Part shown: piece after piece, positions 44,512-52,087 of the stretch
Layout: each line of letters starts with the position of its first letter
Numbering within the stretch: position 1 is the stretch's first letter
Source of the DNA: Paenibacillus nasutitermitis
GTDB taxonomy: Bacteria; Bacillota; Bacilli; Paenibacillales; Paenibacillaceae
Assembly: GCF_014641075.1 (NCBI RefSeq)
Contig: NZ_BMHP01000001.1
Span: 1,612,001 to 1,676,000, forward strand
Direction of reading: 5' to 3'
Length of the DNA: 64,000 bases
Notes under the pieces: model-generated
Told to the model about the DNA's origin: nothing
The model's input: the letters and a program-made list of their open reading frames with translations, nothing else
The model's database searches: none
Position numbers and translations under genes: made by a program

Positions 44512-44537
44512 TATCTGTATTTATATAAATATAGATA
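44512..44537. promoter_or_regulatory. 26-bp palindrome, likely ArsR operator
   Basis: The run from TATCTGT to ATAGATA around ATTTATATAAAT is an inverted repeat with a single mismatched pair. It lies 37 bases before the oxidoreductase start. A related half-site, ACAGATATAA, overlaps the ArsR gene's own -10, suggesting autoregulation. Confidence 0.65.
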
Positions 44538-44573
44538 TAGATATAAACAATAAAATGATATGGAGGTACCACC

Positions 44574-45704
44574 TTGACCCATTCCAATGATTCCTTACAG
44601 TCAATATCAATCCAGTCCCTCTTCCAACCATTTGTGTCGGACAAATTAACACTTAACAACCGTATTGTGATGGCTCCGATGACCAGGAGTTTCTCTCCGG
44701 GGGGAGTACCGGGGGCCAACGTGGCAGCTTACTATCGCCGCCGTGCCGAGCATGGAGTTGGACTGATCATCACGGAAGGGACGGTCATTAACCACCCGGC
44801 GGCAACAAACGATCCCAATGTGCCCGAATTCCACGGCGAGGAAGCTCTGAAGGGCTGGGCCCGGGTGGTTAAAGAAGTCCATGACGCTGGAGGGAAGATC
44901 ATTCCCCAAATCTGGCATGTCGGATTGACCTGGAAGCCCGGCGATCATCCGAATCCTGATATTCTGCCGGTTAGTCCTTCCGGACTGGACCTGAATGGGA
45001 ACAAGGTTTCCGAGCCTTTAAGCGAAACTGAAATTGCCGAGCTTGTACAAGCATACGCGCAAGCAGCTGCGGATGCCAAACGAATCGGATTTGACGGTGT
45101 CGAGATCCATGGCGCACATGGATATTTGATCGATCAATTTTTCTGGGAGAATACCAATCAGCGTACCGACCGCTATGGTGGCGACATGGTGGCCCGGACC
45201 ACTTTTGCCGTGGAAGTCATTGAGGCGATCCGCGAAGCGGTTGGCCCTGACTTTCCGATTGTGCTTCGCTACTCACAGTGGAAAACGACCTTGTATACGG
45301 CTAAGCTGGCCGAAACGCCGGAGAAACTGGGCGAGTTTCTGGCGCCGCTTGCAGCAGCAGGCGTTGATATTTTTCACTGCTCGACCCGTCGCTTCTGGGA
45401 GCCTGAGTTTGAAGGATCTGATCTGAATTTGGCCGGATGGACGAAGAAGCTGACAGGAAAACCGGCCATAACCGTCGGTTCGATAGGTCTTAATAATGAG
45501 TTCACTTCTTTCTTCAGTGAAGGCAAAGGGGCCGAAGCGACCAGCATTGATCATTTGACTGCAAGGCTCGAACGCGGGGAATTCGATCTGGTGGCCGTTG
45601 GCCGCGCGCTGCTCGTTGATCCGGCTTGGGCAGAGAAAATTCGTGAAGGCCGTTCTGATGAAATGGAGCCTTTTACCGCAGATGCACTTCGAACGCTTGA
45701 ATAA
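44574..45704 (+). CDS. Old Yellow Enzyme-family NADH:flavin oxidoreductase
   Basis: A 376-residue FMN-dependent ene-reductase. It has N-R-I-V-M-A-P-M-T-R at the N-terminus, a Q-I-W-H-V-G motif, the substrate-binding H-G-A-H-G-Y-L-I-D-Q-F-F and N-x-R-T-D-R-Y-G-G motifs, and V-A-V-G-R-A-L-L-V-D-P at the phosphate site. Such enzymes reduce electrophilic alkenes and nitro compounds. The TTG at 44574 follows GGAGGT. It is probably induced through the ArsR regulator upstream, consistent with detoxification. Confidence 0.9.
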   Translation: MTHSNDSLQSISIQSLFQPFVSDKLTLNNRIVMAPMTRSFSPGGVPGANVAAYYRRRAEHGVGLIITEGTVINHPAATNDPNVPEFHGEEALKGWARVVKEVHDAGGKIIPQIWHVGLTWKPGDHPNPDILPVSPSGLDLNGNKVSEPLSETEIAELVQAYAQAAADAKRIGFDGVEIHGAHGYLIDQFFWENTNQRTDRYGGDMVARTTFAVEVIEAIREAVGPDFPIVLRYSQWKTTLYTAKLAETPEKLGEFLAPLAAAGVDIFHCSTRRFWEPEFEGSDLNLAGWTKKLTGKPAITVGSIGLNNEFTSFFSEGKGAEATSIDHLTARLERGEFDLVAVGRALLVDPAWAEKIREGRSDEMEPFTADALRTLE

Positions 45705-45717
45705 TAAATAAATCCTG

Positions 45718-45746
45718 AACCATCTCCATGTGAGATGGTTTTTTTT
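45718..45746 (+). terminator. rho-independent terminator
   Basis: AACCATCTC pairs with GAGATGGTT, followed by a run of T. Confidence 0.85.
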
Positions 45747-45918
45747 GCATAAGCGACTGACAATCGCTTGAGGCAGCGAGTAGGCCTAATAAGCTGCCGA
45801 ACTGGAGAAACATCCTGATGAAATGATAGAATGGAAGAATAAGGACCGTTCACCAAATCTAATGCAACAAGCACCAAAACTATTCTGGCATCATGATTGA
45901 ATAAGGAGAGGAACAGCC

Positions 45919-46332
45919 TTGGAGAAAATAACGTTTACACCGGATGAAGCAAACGCGCTTCTCCCGCAGCTCAAAGCCGATTTGTTTAAGCTGCAGGAAT
46001 TAACGACACAGTTCGAGACTGAATATTCCGAGCTGCAGGAAAGAAAGGCTTTGTATAAAGAAGCCTCCGTTCAGATCGAAAACGATCCCGATCCTTTTTT
46101 TGAAAGGGAAAGCAAGCTTGAATTTCTTAAGATGGAGGCTGACATGCTGATTGGGAATTTTGCCCGGAAAGGCGTGCTGCTAAAAATGATCAATCCCGGA
46201 TTAATCGATTTTCCTGCAATCGTCGATGGGGAGGAAGTGCTGATCTGCTGGAAGGAAGGAGAAACGAGCATTACCCATTACCACGGCTGGCATGATGGAT
46301 TTATCGGCCGCAAGCCGCTTCCGGAGGAATAA
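45919..46332 (+). CDS. DUF2203 family protein
   Basis: A 137-residue soluble protein. It begins with F-T-P-D-E-A-N-A-L-L-P-Q-L and has a long charged helix, then the C-terminal I-D-F-P-A-x-V-D-G-E-E-V-L-I-C-W-K-E-G-E and H-Y-H-G-W-H-D-G-F-x-G-R-K-P-L motifs typical of DUF2203. Function is unknown; the His-rich end could bind metal. The TTG at 45919 follows AAGGAGAGGA. Confidence 0.8.
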   Translation: MEKITFTPDEANALLPQLKADLFKLQELTTQFETEYSELQERKALYKEASVQIENDPDPFFERESKLEFLKMEADMLIGNFARKGVLLKMINPGLIDFPAIVDGEEVLICWKEGETSITHYHGWHDGFIGRKPLPEE

Positions 46333-46433
46333 GCAGAACAGTCCTGATGACATGATCCGTCCCGAGACGGATTCCATTGGGATTCCCCTGCGATAGAATG
46401 AAAGAATAAGGTACGACAGGGGGGTGATTATCA

Positions 46434-46835
46434 TTGTTTGAGTTTCATGATGCGCTGACTAACGTGATGTCGATCTGTATTTTATGTTCTTTTGCTTATC
46501 TTTATCTGATCTGGATTCCTGCTTCGGATGGGGTAAACCGGATGAACGCAAGTGTATCGGCATATCCACTCCCGCTTCTGACTCAGCCCTCCGCCGCAAA
46601 CCTTACGTTCAGGCAGCGGCTAACGCGGCATATTAAACGCAAGGAAGCACCAGATGATGATTCATCCCCTTGTATCTCCCTGTTGAACGCGTACCAACAA
46701 GCTCAACAGGGAGGATGGTTATGGAAACGATGGGGAAGGACACGAATACAAATTGCGCAGCTGTTGGGCGTAGAATACGGACGAACCAGAACGCAATCAG
46801 CAGAACAAAAAGGAGCAAGGGTGCCCGGTTCTTGA
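46434..46835 (+). CDS. MifM-like candidate arrest peptide upstream of yidC
   Basis: An open frame of 133 codons from TTG 46434, with a strong AGGGGGGTGAT site. Residues about 11-29 form one membrane segment. Residues 60-76 read R-Q-R-L-T-R-H-I-K-R-K-E-A-P-D-D-D, recalling the arrest region of B. subtilis MifM (R-I-T-x-W-I-R-K then D-E-E-D-A, from memory). The acidic codons (46653-46661) end 14 bases before a hairpin hiding the yidC ribosome binding site. A ribosome halted there would open it. The frame runs on through the hairpin and overlaps yidC by 115 bases in another frame; that last part may have no protein role. The likely job is sensing YidC-type insertion. Confidence 0.6.
   Translation: MFEFHDALTNVMSICILCSFAYLYLIWIPASDGVNRMNASVSAYPLPLLTQPSAANLTFRQRLTRHIKRKEAPDDDSSPCISLLNAYQQAQQGGWLWKRWGRTRIQIAQLLGVEYGRTRTQSAEQKGARVPGS
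46676..46713 (+). promoter_or_regulatory. hairpin masking the yidC ribosome binding site
   Basis: CTCCCTGTTGA (46676-46686) pairs perfectly with TCAACAGGGAG (46703-46713). The right arm contains most of the AGGGAGGA Shine-Dalgarno of yidC. It lies inside the upstream ORF, just after its acidic codons. Confidence 0.8.
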
Positions 46836-47599
46836 TGTTGGCAGCAAGCATGGTTATGGTTACGCTGCTGGCCGGATGCGGGACGAGCACAACCATTGAT
46901 GCCCAAACGCCGGGATTGTTCAATCATTACCTTGTTTATCCCTTCTCGTGGCTGATAGATCACTTCGCAGGCTGGTTTGGCGGCAGTTTCGGACTGGCGC
47001 TGATTGCAATTACGGTACTGGTCCGGCTGGCGCTGCTGCCATTTATGATGTCCCAGTATAAGCGTCAGCAGAATATGAAGCATTTGATGGGCAGGATGCA
47101 GCCTGAAATTGATGCCATCAAGGCCAAATACACCAAAGTCAAGGATACGGAATCCCTGCGCAAGCAGCAGCAGGAAACGATGTCAGTCTACAGCAAACAT
47201 GGTTATAACCCATTATCGCTTGGTTGCCTGCCGATGCTGTTGCAGATTCCCATTTTGTCCGGTCTGTATTATGCCATACGGATGAACCCGGAACTTGCTC
47301 ACCATACTTTTCTGTGGTTCAAGCTGGGCAGTACGGATCTGATTCTGCCTTTCGTAGCGGCTGCGGTCTATCTGATACAGGCTAAAGTCGCACAAGCGGG
47401 CAATCTGCCTTTGAACGGCCAGAAGGGAATGGGCTGGATTCTCTATCTTTCTCCGGTCATGATGGGCTTCTTCTCATTTTCCATGCCTGCCGCCATTCCT
47501 CTTTATTGGTGTGTTGGCGGTTTGGTTATGATTCTGCAGACAATGCTTTCCAGCCGCATTTACCGGATTGAGACAGCACAGGAGGCAGCTGCTCTTTAA
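46721..47599 (+). CDS. yidC: YidC/Oxa1-family membrane insertase
   Basis: A 292-residue insertase, made as a lipoprotein (basic N-terminus of about 40 residues, then lipobox L-L-A-G-C). It has five hydrophobic segments in the usual Gram-positive layout; the conserved Arg of the hydrophilic groove is in T-V-L-V-R-L-A-L-L-P-F, and S-L-G-C-L-P-M-L-L-Q-I-P and P-A-A-I-P-L-Y-W are present. The ATG at 46721 is six bases past GGAGG. Its binding site is buried in a perfect hairpin, and a MifM-like ORF overlaps it, so it may be the inducible second YidC. Confidence 0.9.
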   Translation: METMGKDTNTNCAAVGRRIRTNQNAISRTKRSKGARFLMLAASMVMVTLLAGCGTSTTIDAQTPGLFNHYLVYPFSWLIDHFAGWFGGSFGLALIAITVLVRLALLPFMMSQYKRQQNMKHLMGRMQPEIDAIKAKYTKVKDTESLRKQQQETMSVYSKHGYNPLSLGCLPMLLQIPILSGLYYAIRMNPELAHHTFLWFKLGSTDLILPFVAAAVYLIQAKVAQAGNLPLNGQKGMGWILYLSPVMMGFFSFSMPAAIPLYWCVGGLVMILQTMLSSRIYRIETAQEAAAL

Positions 47600-47990
47600 A
47601 TGGAGTATTGTCAGCTTGGTTCCAAGAAGGGCGACAGGGATACCTGCTGAAAAAAAAGAGCCCCCGAAAATTTTTAACGAATTCCGTTCTGAGGTGCAGA
47701 AGTTGAACGGACACCACGAATGGCATGTTAATTGGCAATTCAACTTTATAAGTTTTATAACAAGAATGGCGGCCGAATTGGCCGTCATTCTTCAATAATT
47801 GATGTATAATAATGGTAAATTAAGGTGCAGTCACGTGAACGAACGAAATAACGAGAGAATAGTTCAACAATAATGATCGTATTGCTATACACCGCGGCGT
47901 TGACTATTTATATATAATTATACATAGAGGGAAAACAGTATTAATGACAAATCCGATGAAGCAACTGCAATATCGGAAAGGGTGAGATTT
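47600..47990. other. 391-base gap with one hairpin and no gene
   Basis: The gap after yidC becomes AT-rich towards its right end. Apart from the hairpin at 47762-47792 I see no coding frame with a binding site. Several TATAAT-like stretches occur after 47800 and could hold the promoter of the next gene, but none has a well-spaced -35. Confidence 0.4.
47762..47792. terminator. stem-loop after yidC
   Basis: AAGAATGGCGGCC pairs with GGCCGTCATTCTT (one mismatch) around GAATT. It lacks a clear T run, so it may be a terminator or an mRNA 3'-end stabiliser. Confidence 0.5.
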
Positions 47991-48563
47991 ATGACACGCA
48001 AGTTAACGGTTCTTGGATTATTTCTATTCATTGCCTTGATATTAAACGGTTGCACCGAAAACGTCACGGACACCGCAACAGAAGTGAAAATAAAGGTGAT
48101 CGAGAAACCTGACCCATCACTGAGAAAGGTAAAGGTGCGAACTGACGGAATGTTATCAGAGGTTGGTTATAGTCAACCGCATCCTTTTGGCGTAGACAAC
48201 GAAGTGTTATTAGACTTGAAGTACTATGAACAATATGACATTTCTCGTGGGGATATTGTAGTATTCAAAACGAAAAACAAAAAAGACCAAGACACAGATA
48301 TTGCAAGGGTCGTGGGATTACCTGGTGAAGCGGTAAGTATTAAAAAAGGTCAAGTCTATATTAACGACAATAAACTGAAGGCGTTTTATGGCGATGATTC
48401 TTCCTTTGACAACAATGACTCTTGGAAAGTAGTACATTTGAAGGATAACGAGTATTATATTTTGGCAGATGTGCGTTGGAAAGGGGTTAATGATAGTCAA
48501 ACAGCGGGGCCTTTCCTGAAAAAGGATATCCTCGGGAAAGTGGTGGGGTATGAACAAGAGTGA
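47991..48563 (+). CDS. signal peptidase I-like lipoprotein, catalytic residues absent
   Basis: A 190-residue lipoprotein (lipobox I-L-N-G-C). The rest resembles the S26 signal peptidase I fold: R-G-D-I-V-V-F-K, R-V-V-G-L-P-G-E-A-V-S-I-K-K-G-Q-V-Y-I-N and a late Y-Y-I-L-A-D motif. The usual catalytic Ser-Met position reads T-D-G-M, and the usual Lys before R-V-V-G-L-P-G is Ala, so protease activity is unlikely. Similar lipoproteins seem to occur in other Bacillales. GGAAAGGGTGA sets the ATG at 47991. The gene is AT-rich compared with its surroundings and overlaps the next one. Confidence 0.7.
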   Translation: MTRKLTVLGLFLFIALILNGCTENVTDTATEVKIKVIEKPDPSLRKVKVRTDGMLSEVGYSQPHPFGVDNEVLLDLKYYEQYDISRGDIVVFKTKNKKDQDTDIARVVGLPGEAVSIKKGQVYINDNKLKAFYGDDSSFDNNDSWKVVHLKDNEYYILADVRWKGVNDSQTAGPFLKKDILGKVVGYEQE

Positions 48564-48996
48564 AGTGAGTGTCACGAAAAAAGTAATAGTTATAATTTTG
48601 CTGGTATTGACGTTTGCGATTATCGGATGTAACAGAGCAAGCTTTGCTCCATTAATAACAATTGAATACTTAAAGGAACATGCTAAGATCGATATGACCG
48701 AAGAAGAACTTCGGGATGTCTTTGGACACGAGGTGTTTAATGAATTTGGAGACGGCAGCGATGTTATGATTTTTGATAAAACAAAAAGCGATTTTAAGTA
48801 CAGTCCCGATCTTCAACATGTGGCTTTTCAAGATATAATGGCTGGCAATGTGCAATATCAGCTTTATATAAATTTGTTAAACAATAAAGCGTTTATGTAC
48901 TCGTATTTTTATTTGGGGACGAATAATGAAATATGGGTTTTAACTCTTTCTCCAGATGGAGAATGGAAGCAAACTCAGTCAAGTAATCCTAAATAA
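48550..48996 (+). CDS. small lipoprotein of unknown function
   Basis: A 148-residue protein with an N-terminal hydrophobic segment and lipobox A-I-I-G-C. The mature part has I-D-M-T-E-E-E-L-R-D-V-F-G, a pattern seen in SmpA/OmlA-like small-domain lipoproteins, but the likeness is weak. The ATG overlaps the previous gene by 14 bases, so the two lipoproteins are probably made together. It is AT-rich and followed by a terminator. Confidence 0.6.
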   Translation: MNKSEVSVTKKVIVIILLVLTFAIIGCNRASFAPLITIEYLKEHAKIDMTEEELRDVFGHEVFNEFGDGSDVMIFDKTKSDFKYSPDLQHVAFQDIMAGNVQYQLYINLLNNKAFMYSYFYLGTNNEIWVLTLSPDGEWKQTQSSNPK

Positions 48997-49018
48997 CAAA
49001 TAAATAATTCGGATGAAA

Positions 49019-49047
49019 GGGTAGCCGATCTAAATGGCTACCCTTTT
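49019..49047. terminator. rho-independent terminator
   Basis: GGGTAGCC pairs with GGCTACCC and is followed by TTTT. It lies between convergent genes. Confidence 0.75.
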
Positions 49048-49063
49048 GCAATCATGGGAAAAA

Positions 49064-49807
49064 CTATTTGACTCCCGGCCAATGAAGCCAGATATCGGTC
49101 ATTGGCGCCCTCCAGTCCAAACCGTGATCCACATGCGAGATACGGAAAAATATCGCATAACGTGGAAAAGGAGAAAGATTGGGCGCAACGCTGTGTGCTA
49201 ATTGATAATGGACGAGAAATATGTCTCCAGGCTCTCCGGTTGTCTGTACCGGCTGCGGAAGCTCCAGCGGAGGCATCCCGTTCAGGAGAGATTCCGGACC
49301 GTGTTCGCGAAAATACTGCTCGTATAACCGGTGGGTTCCCGGCCAAACGGTGAAATTGCCCGCATTCTGCACGCGAACCGGAGATAACAGCACGCCGACA
49401 AGCATGCTGAAATTGCTTATGGTTCCTTCCGGTACCCCATTATGAGGCGAATACATGCCGTCCAGATGAGGAGAAGGAGCGCCAGGCGGGTCCTGCAGCG
49501 AAGGGAATCGGAGGGCGATCTGGCCATCATGGACCGGCTGTACCTGATCTTCACCGAGAAGCGATTCAACCATGCTTCTCACGGGCGTCCGATTATACAA
49601 GTCGGAAATGGGAGCTTCTCCTGTAAGCTCCGGACAATAGGACTGGGCACGGAACCTTGTCATGTCATCCACATTCATGCCGTTGCCGATTGAATGATTA
49701 ATACGGCGCATAGCACGCTCCACCATAACGGGGGGAATAACGCCCGGGACTTTGAGATAGCCATGCTCAACCAGCGATTGTTTCTGTTCCACTGACAACC
49801 AATTCAA
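49064..49807 (-). CDS. phytanoyl-CoA dioxygenase (PhyH)-family protein
   Basis: A 247-residue Fe(II)/2-oxoglutarate dioxygenase-like protein. The iron motif is H-L-D in S-P-H-L-D-G-M-Y, with the distal His probably in V-H-Y-Q-L-A-H-S-V-A-P-N and the 2-oxoglutarate Arg in F-P-R-Y-A-I-F-F-R. W-P-G-T-H-R-L lies between. The TTG at 49807 is preferred because AAGGAGGTG lies eight bases upstream; the longer frame from 49879 passes through that site. It follows a Gfo/Idh/MocA gene on the same strand, probably an operon for a small-molecule hydroxylation and oxidation. Confidence 0.78.
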   Translation of the reverse strand: MNWLSVEQKQSLVEHGYLKVPGVIPPVMVERAMRRINHSIGNGMNVDDMTRFRAQSYCPELTGEAPISDLYNRTPVRSMVESLLGEDQVQPVHDGQIALRFPSLQDPPGAPSPHLDGMYSPHNGVPEGTISNFSMLVGVLLSPVRVQNAGNFTVWPGTHRLYEQYFREHGPESLLNGMPPLELPQPVQTTGEPGDIFLVHYQLAHSVAPNLSPFPRYAIFFRISHVDHGLDWRAPMTDIWLHWPGVK

Positions 49808-49904
49808 GTTCCGCACCTCCTTGAAATCGTAAAAACAATCTTTTGAAAACGCCCGGCGAATGTGGACATCCAGTTTCATTTATTTGCAGGGTAGCGAATA
49901 GAAA

Positions 49905-50972
49905 TTAAACCGTCCAGTCCAATTTGATTTCTTGTCCGGTTCGCGATGACTCATAGATGGCATCCAGCACGAGATTGCTGGTAAACCCGGTCATCGCCGT
50001 GGTTAACGGTTGTTTCCCATCACGGATACATTCGAGGAAATGACGGCTCAGGCGCAGCCTCGCACCTTCATCGTTATCCGGCGTATCAAGCTCCGTGTCG
50101 ATAGGGCGCATGAACTTCTCGGTCAGCAGCTTGCCCTGGCTCCCGCGATAGCTGGCTCCGCCATCGGTGCCCATCAAATGAATGAACGGCGAATTGTCCG
50201 TATCCATATGTACGGCCCAGCTGACTTCCAGCGTCAGCGTGCTTCCGTCTTCCATCCGGATCAACGCGGTTCCAAAATCCTCGACATCATAATGCCCGTC
50301 CCAATCCGGTGTACCCCATGTGCCGATTCCCCTGCGATCCGGACCGAATTTGGCATAGGTTGCGCCAGATACGGCAACCGGCTTCGGGCTGCCCATCAGA
50401 TGAAGCGCGAGATCCAGCAAATGAACGCCGATATCGATTAATGGTCCACCGCCGGATTGTTCCTTTTGGGTGAACCAGGTTCCCCAGCCAGGTATGCCTT
50501 TACGGCGGAACCAGCCCGCCTTGGCTGTATAGATGTCACCCAGCTCACCGGCTTCAACCTGCTGCTTGATCTGCATCGGTACCGATTCCCATCTCATTTG
50601 GTGGGCAACCATTAGCGTTTTATCCGATAAACGGCTTGCTTTTACAATTTGACGGGCGGCGTCCACATGCAGTCCCATCGGTTTCTCAAGCAGAACATGC
50701 TTGCCCGCTTCCAGGGCCTGTACGGCCAGCGGAGCGTGAAATTGATTGGGGACGCCTATAATAACAGCATCGATATCCGGACTGTTGATCAAGTCGTCAT
50801 TCGATTGGAACACCTTGGCAATCTTAAACTCGCCCGCCCGCTGCTCCGCCCGGGACAGATCGAGATCCGTAACCCCGGCGATTTCGCATTCCCCGGACAA
50901 CTTCGAAAATTCACCCATGTGAACGGTGCCTATATTGCCGGCTCCAATAATACCGATTCTGATCTTAGCCAT
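49905..50972 (-). CDS. Gfo/Idh/MocA-family oxidoreductase
   Basis: A 355-residue NAD(P)-dependent dehydrogenase for sugars, inositols or related compounds. The Rossmann motif is I-G-I-I-G-A-G-N-I-G-T near residue 10, the E-K-P-M motif is near residue 100, and the catalytic-type D-I-G-V-H-L-L-D-L-A motif near residue 190. AAAGGAG precedes the ATG at 50972. It is divergent from an AraC regulator and upstream of a PhyH gene; the three may form one regulon. Confidence 0.88.
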   Translation of the reverse strand: MAKIRIGIIGAGNIGTVHMGEFSKLSGECEIAGVTDLDLSRAEQRAGEFKIAKVFQSNDDLINSPDIDAVIIGVPNQFHAPLAVQALEAGKHVLLEKPMGLHVDAARQIVKASRLSDKTLMVAHQMRWESVPMQIKQQVEAGELGDIYTAKAGWFRRKGIPGWGTWFTQKEQSGGGPLIDIGVHLLDLALHLMGSPKPVAVSGATYAKFGPDRRGIGTWGTPDWDGHYDVEDFGTALIRMEDGSTLTLEVSWAVHMDTDNSPFIHLMGTDGGASYRGSQGKLLTEKFMRPIDTELDTPDNDEGARLRLSRHFLECIRDGKQPLTTAMTGFTSNLVLDAIYESSRTGQEIKLDWTV

Positions 50973-51099
50973 GTTTTTTATTCCGCTCCTTTGCTTCTTC
51001 AACTTCGTAAACGATTCCTTATCATGGTAGAATAAATGGGGAAGCAAAGTATCCCAGTATTTCGAAGAATGTCTCAATATTTCGGCGGGGGAGTCTTTT

Positions 51100-51987
51100 A
51101 TGACTTATTTTCCTAAAAACTTAAAAACATATCCCAACATGGATTCGCCGCTGCCGCTGCATATCAAGATTAACCGGCTTCAGGACGGCTATCCCACTCA
51201 CCGTCATGATTTTCTCGAATTTTCTTATGTGATCGAGGGAAGAGGGCGAGAAGGCATCAACGGTTCCTTTCATCCTATGGTTCCTGGCGTGTTCACCTTC
51301 ATTCTGCCTTTTCAAATTCATGAAATCATTACTGATCCCGGCCAGACGCTTGTTCTGTTCAACTGCACGTTCAGCATGAACCTGCTGATGGAAGCGGGCG
51401 GACATATGGAGCTGGACCGTCTCCTCGCACAGGATGAGGGCCTTGCTGCCTTCATTCAATTAACCGGTGCGGATCACGAACGATTCTGCTCTCATCTGTA
51501 TGAGCTGCTTGCGGAATATGAAGGACAAGACAGCTGGAGAGCACCGATGATTAAAGCCAAGCTTGCCGAGCTGTTGATCCATTTTGACCGCAAGCGGCGC
51601 GCAGGGCAGGGGAGAGCAGATTCTGTTGCGGCTGCCGCTGTCAAACCGAATCCCACCTGGCAAATGATTCATTATATCCAAAATCACTATCAGGAAAGTC
51701 TGACTTTATCGGACCTGTCCAGGAAATTCTCCATGAGCATGTCGCGAATCAGCGAACGCATCAAAGAGATGACAGAACTTACCTTTACCCAGTTCCTGAA
51801 TGATTTGCGGATTCGACATGCATGCAGCCTGCTCGTTTCCACAATGATGAATGTGACGGAAATTGCATACGAGGTTGGCTATAATTCTTACAAAACCTTT
51901 TCCCGTCTCTTTCGTGAACGGAAAGGTGTCGTGCCGACTGTATACCGCAAGCTCAAAACCCAGCCGGTTCATGAACGGCAGGCGTAA
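51100..51987 (+). CDS. AraC-family transcriptional regulator
   Basis: A 295-residue regulator with an N-terminal cupin-like domain (Y-P-T-H-R-H-D-F-L-E-F-S-Y-V-I-E-G-R-G) and a C-terminal pair of helix-turn-helix motifs (L-T-L-S-D-L-S-R-K-F-S-M-S-M-S-R; N-V-T-E-I-A-Y-E-V-G-Y-N-S-Y-K-T-F-S-R-L-F). This layout is usual for sugar-responsive activators. The ATG at 51100 follows GGGGGAG. The divergent dehydrogenase, 127 bases away, is the probable target. Confidence 0.88.
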   Translation: MTYFPKNLKTYPNMDSPLPLHIKINRLQDGYPTHRHDFLEFSYVIEGRGREGINGSFHPMVPGVFTFILPFQIHEIITDPGQTLVLFNCTFSMNLLMEAGGHMELDRLLAQDEGLAAFIQLTGADHERFCSHLYELLAEYEGQDSWRAPMIKAKLAELLIHFDRKRRAGQGRADSVAAAAVKPNPTWQMIHYIQNHYQESLTLSDLSRKFSMSMSRISERIKEMTELTFTQFLNDLRIRHACSLLVSTMMNVTEIAYEVGYNSYKTFSRLFRERKGVVPTVYRKLKTQPVHERQA

Positions 51988-52049
51988 CCCGCATCCGCAC
52001 AGGAAAAAGTCATGGAATCAAGGCAATTCTTGATGCCAGAAATGAACAA

Positions 52050-52083
52050 GAGACCGGAAGGCTTAAGCTGCCTTGACGGTCTC
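52050..52083. terminator. bidirectional terminator
   Basis: GAGACCG pairs with CGGTCTC, with an inner AAGGC/GCCTT stem. It separates the AraC gene from the convergent potABCD operon. Confidence 0.75.
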
Positions 52084-52087
52084 TCGT

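Noticed and set aside
47815..47880. Very short frame after a GTG near 47835
   Set aside because: Twelve or so codons without a good binding site or conservation evidence; not enough to call a gene.
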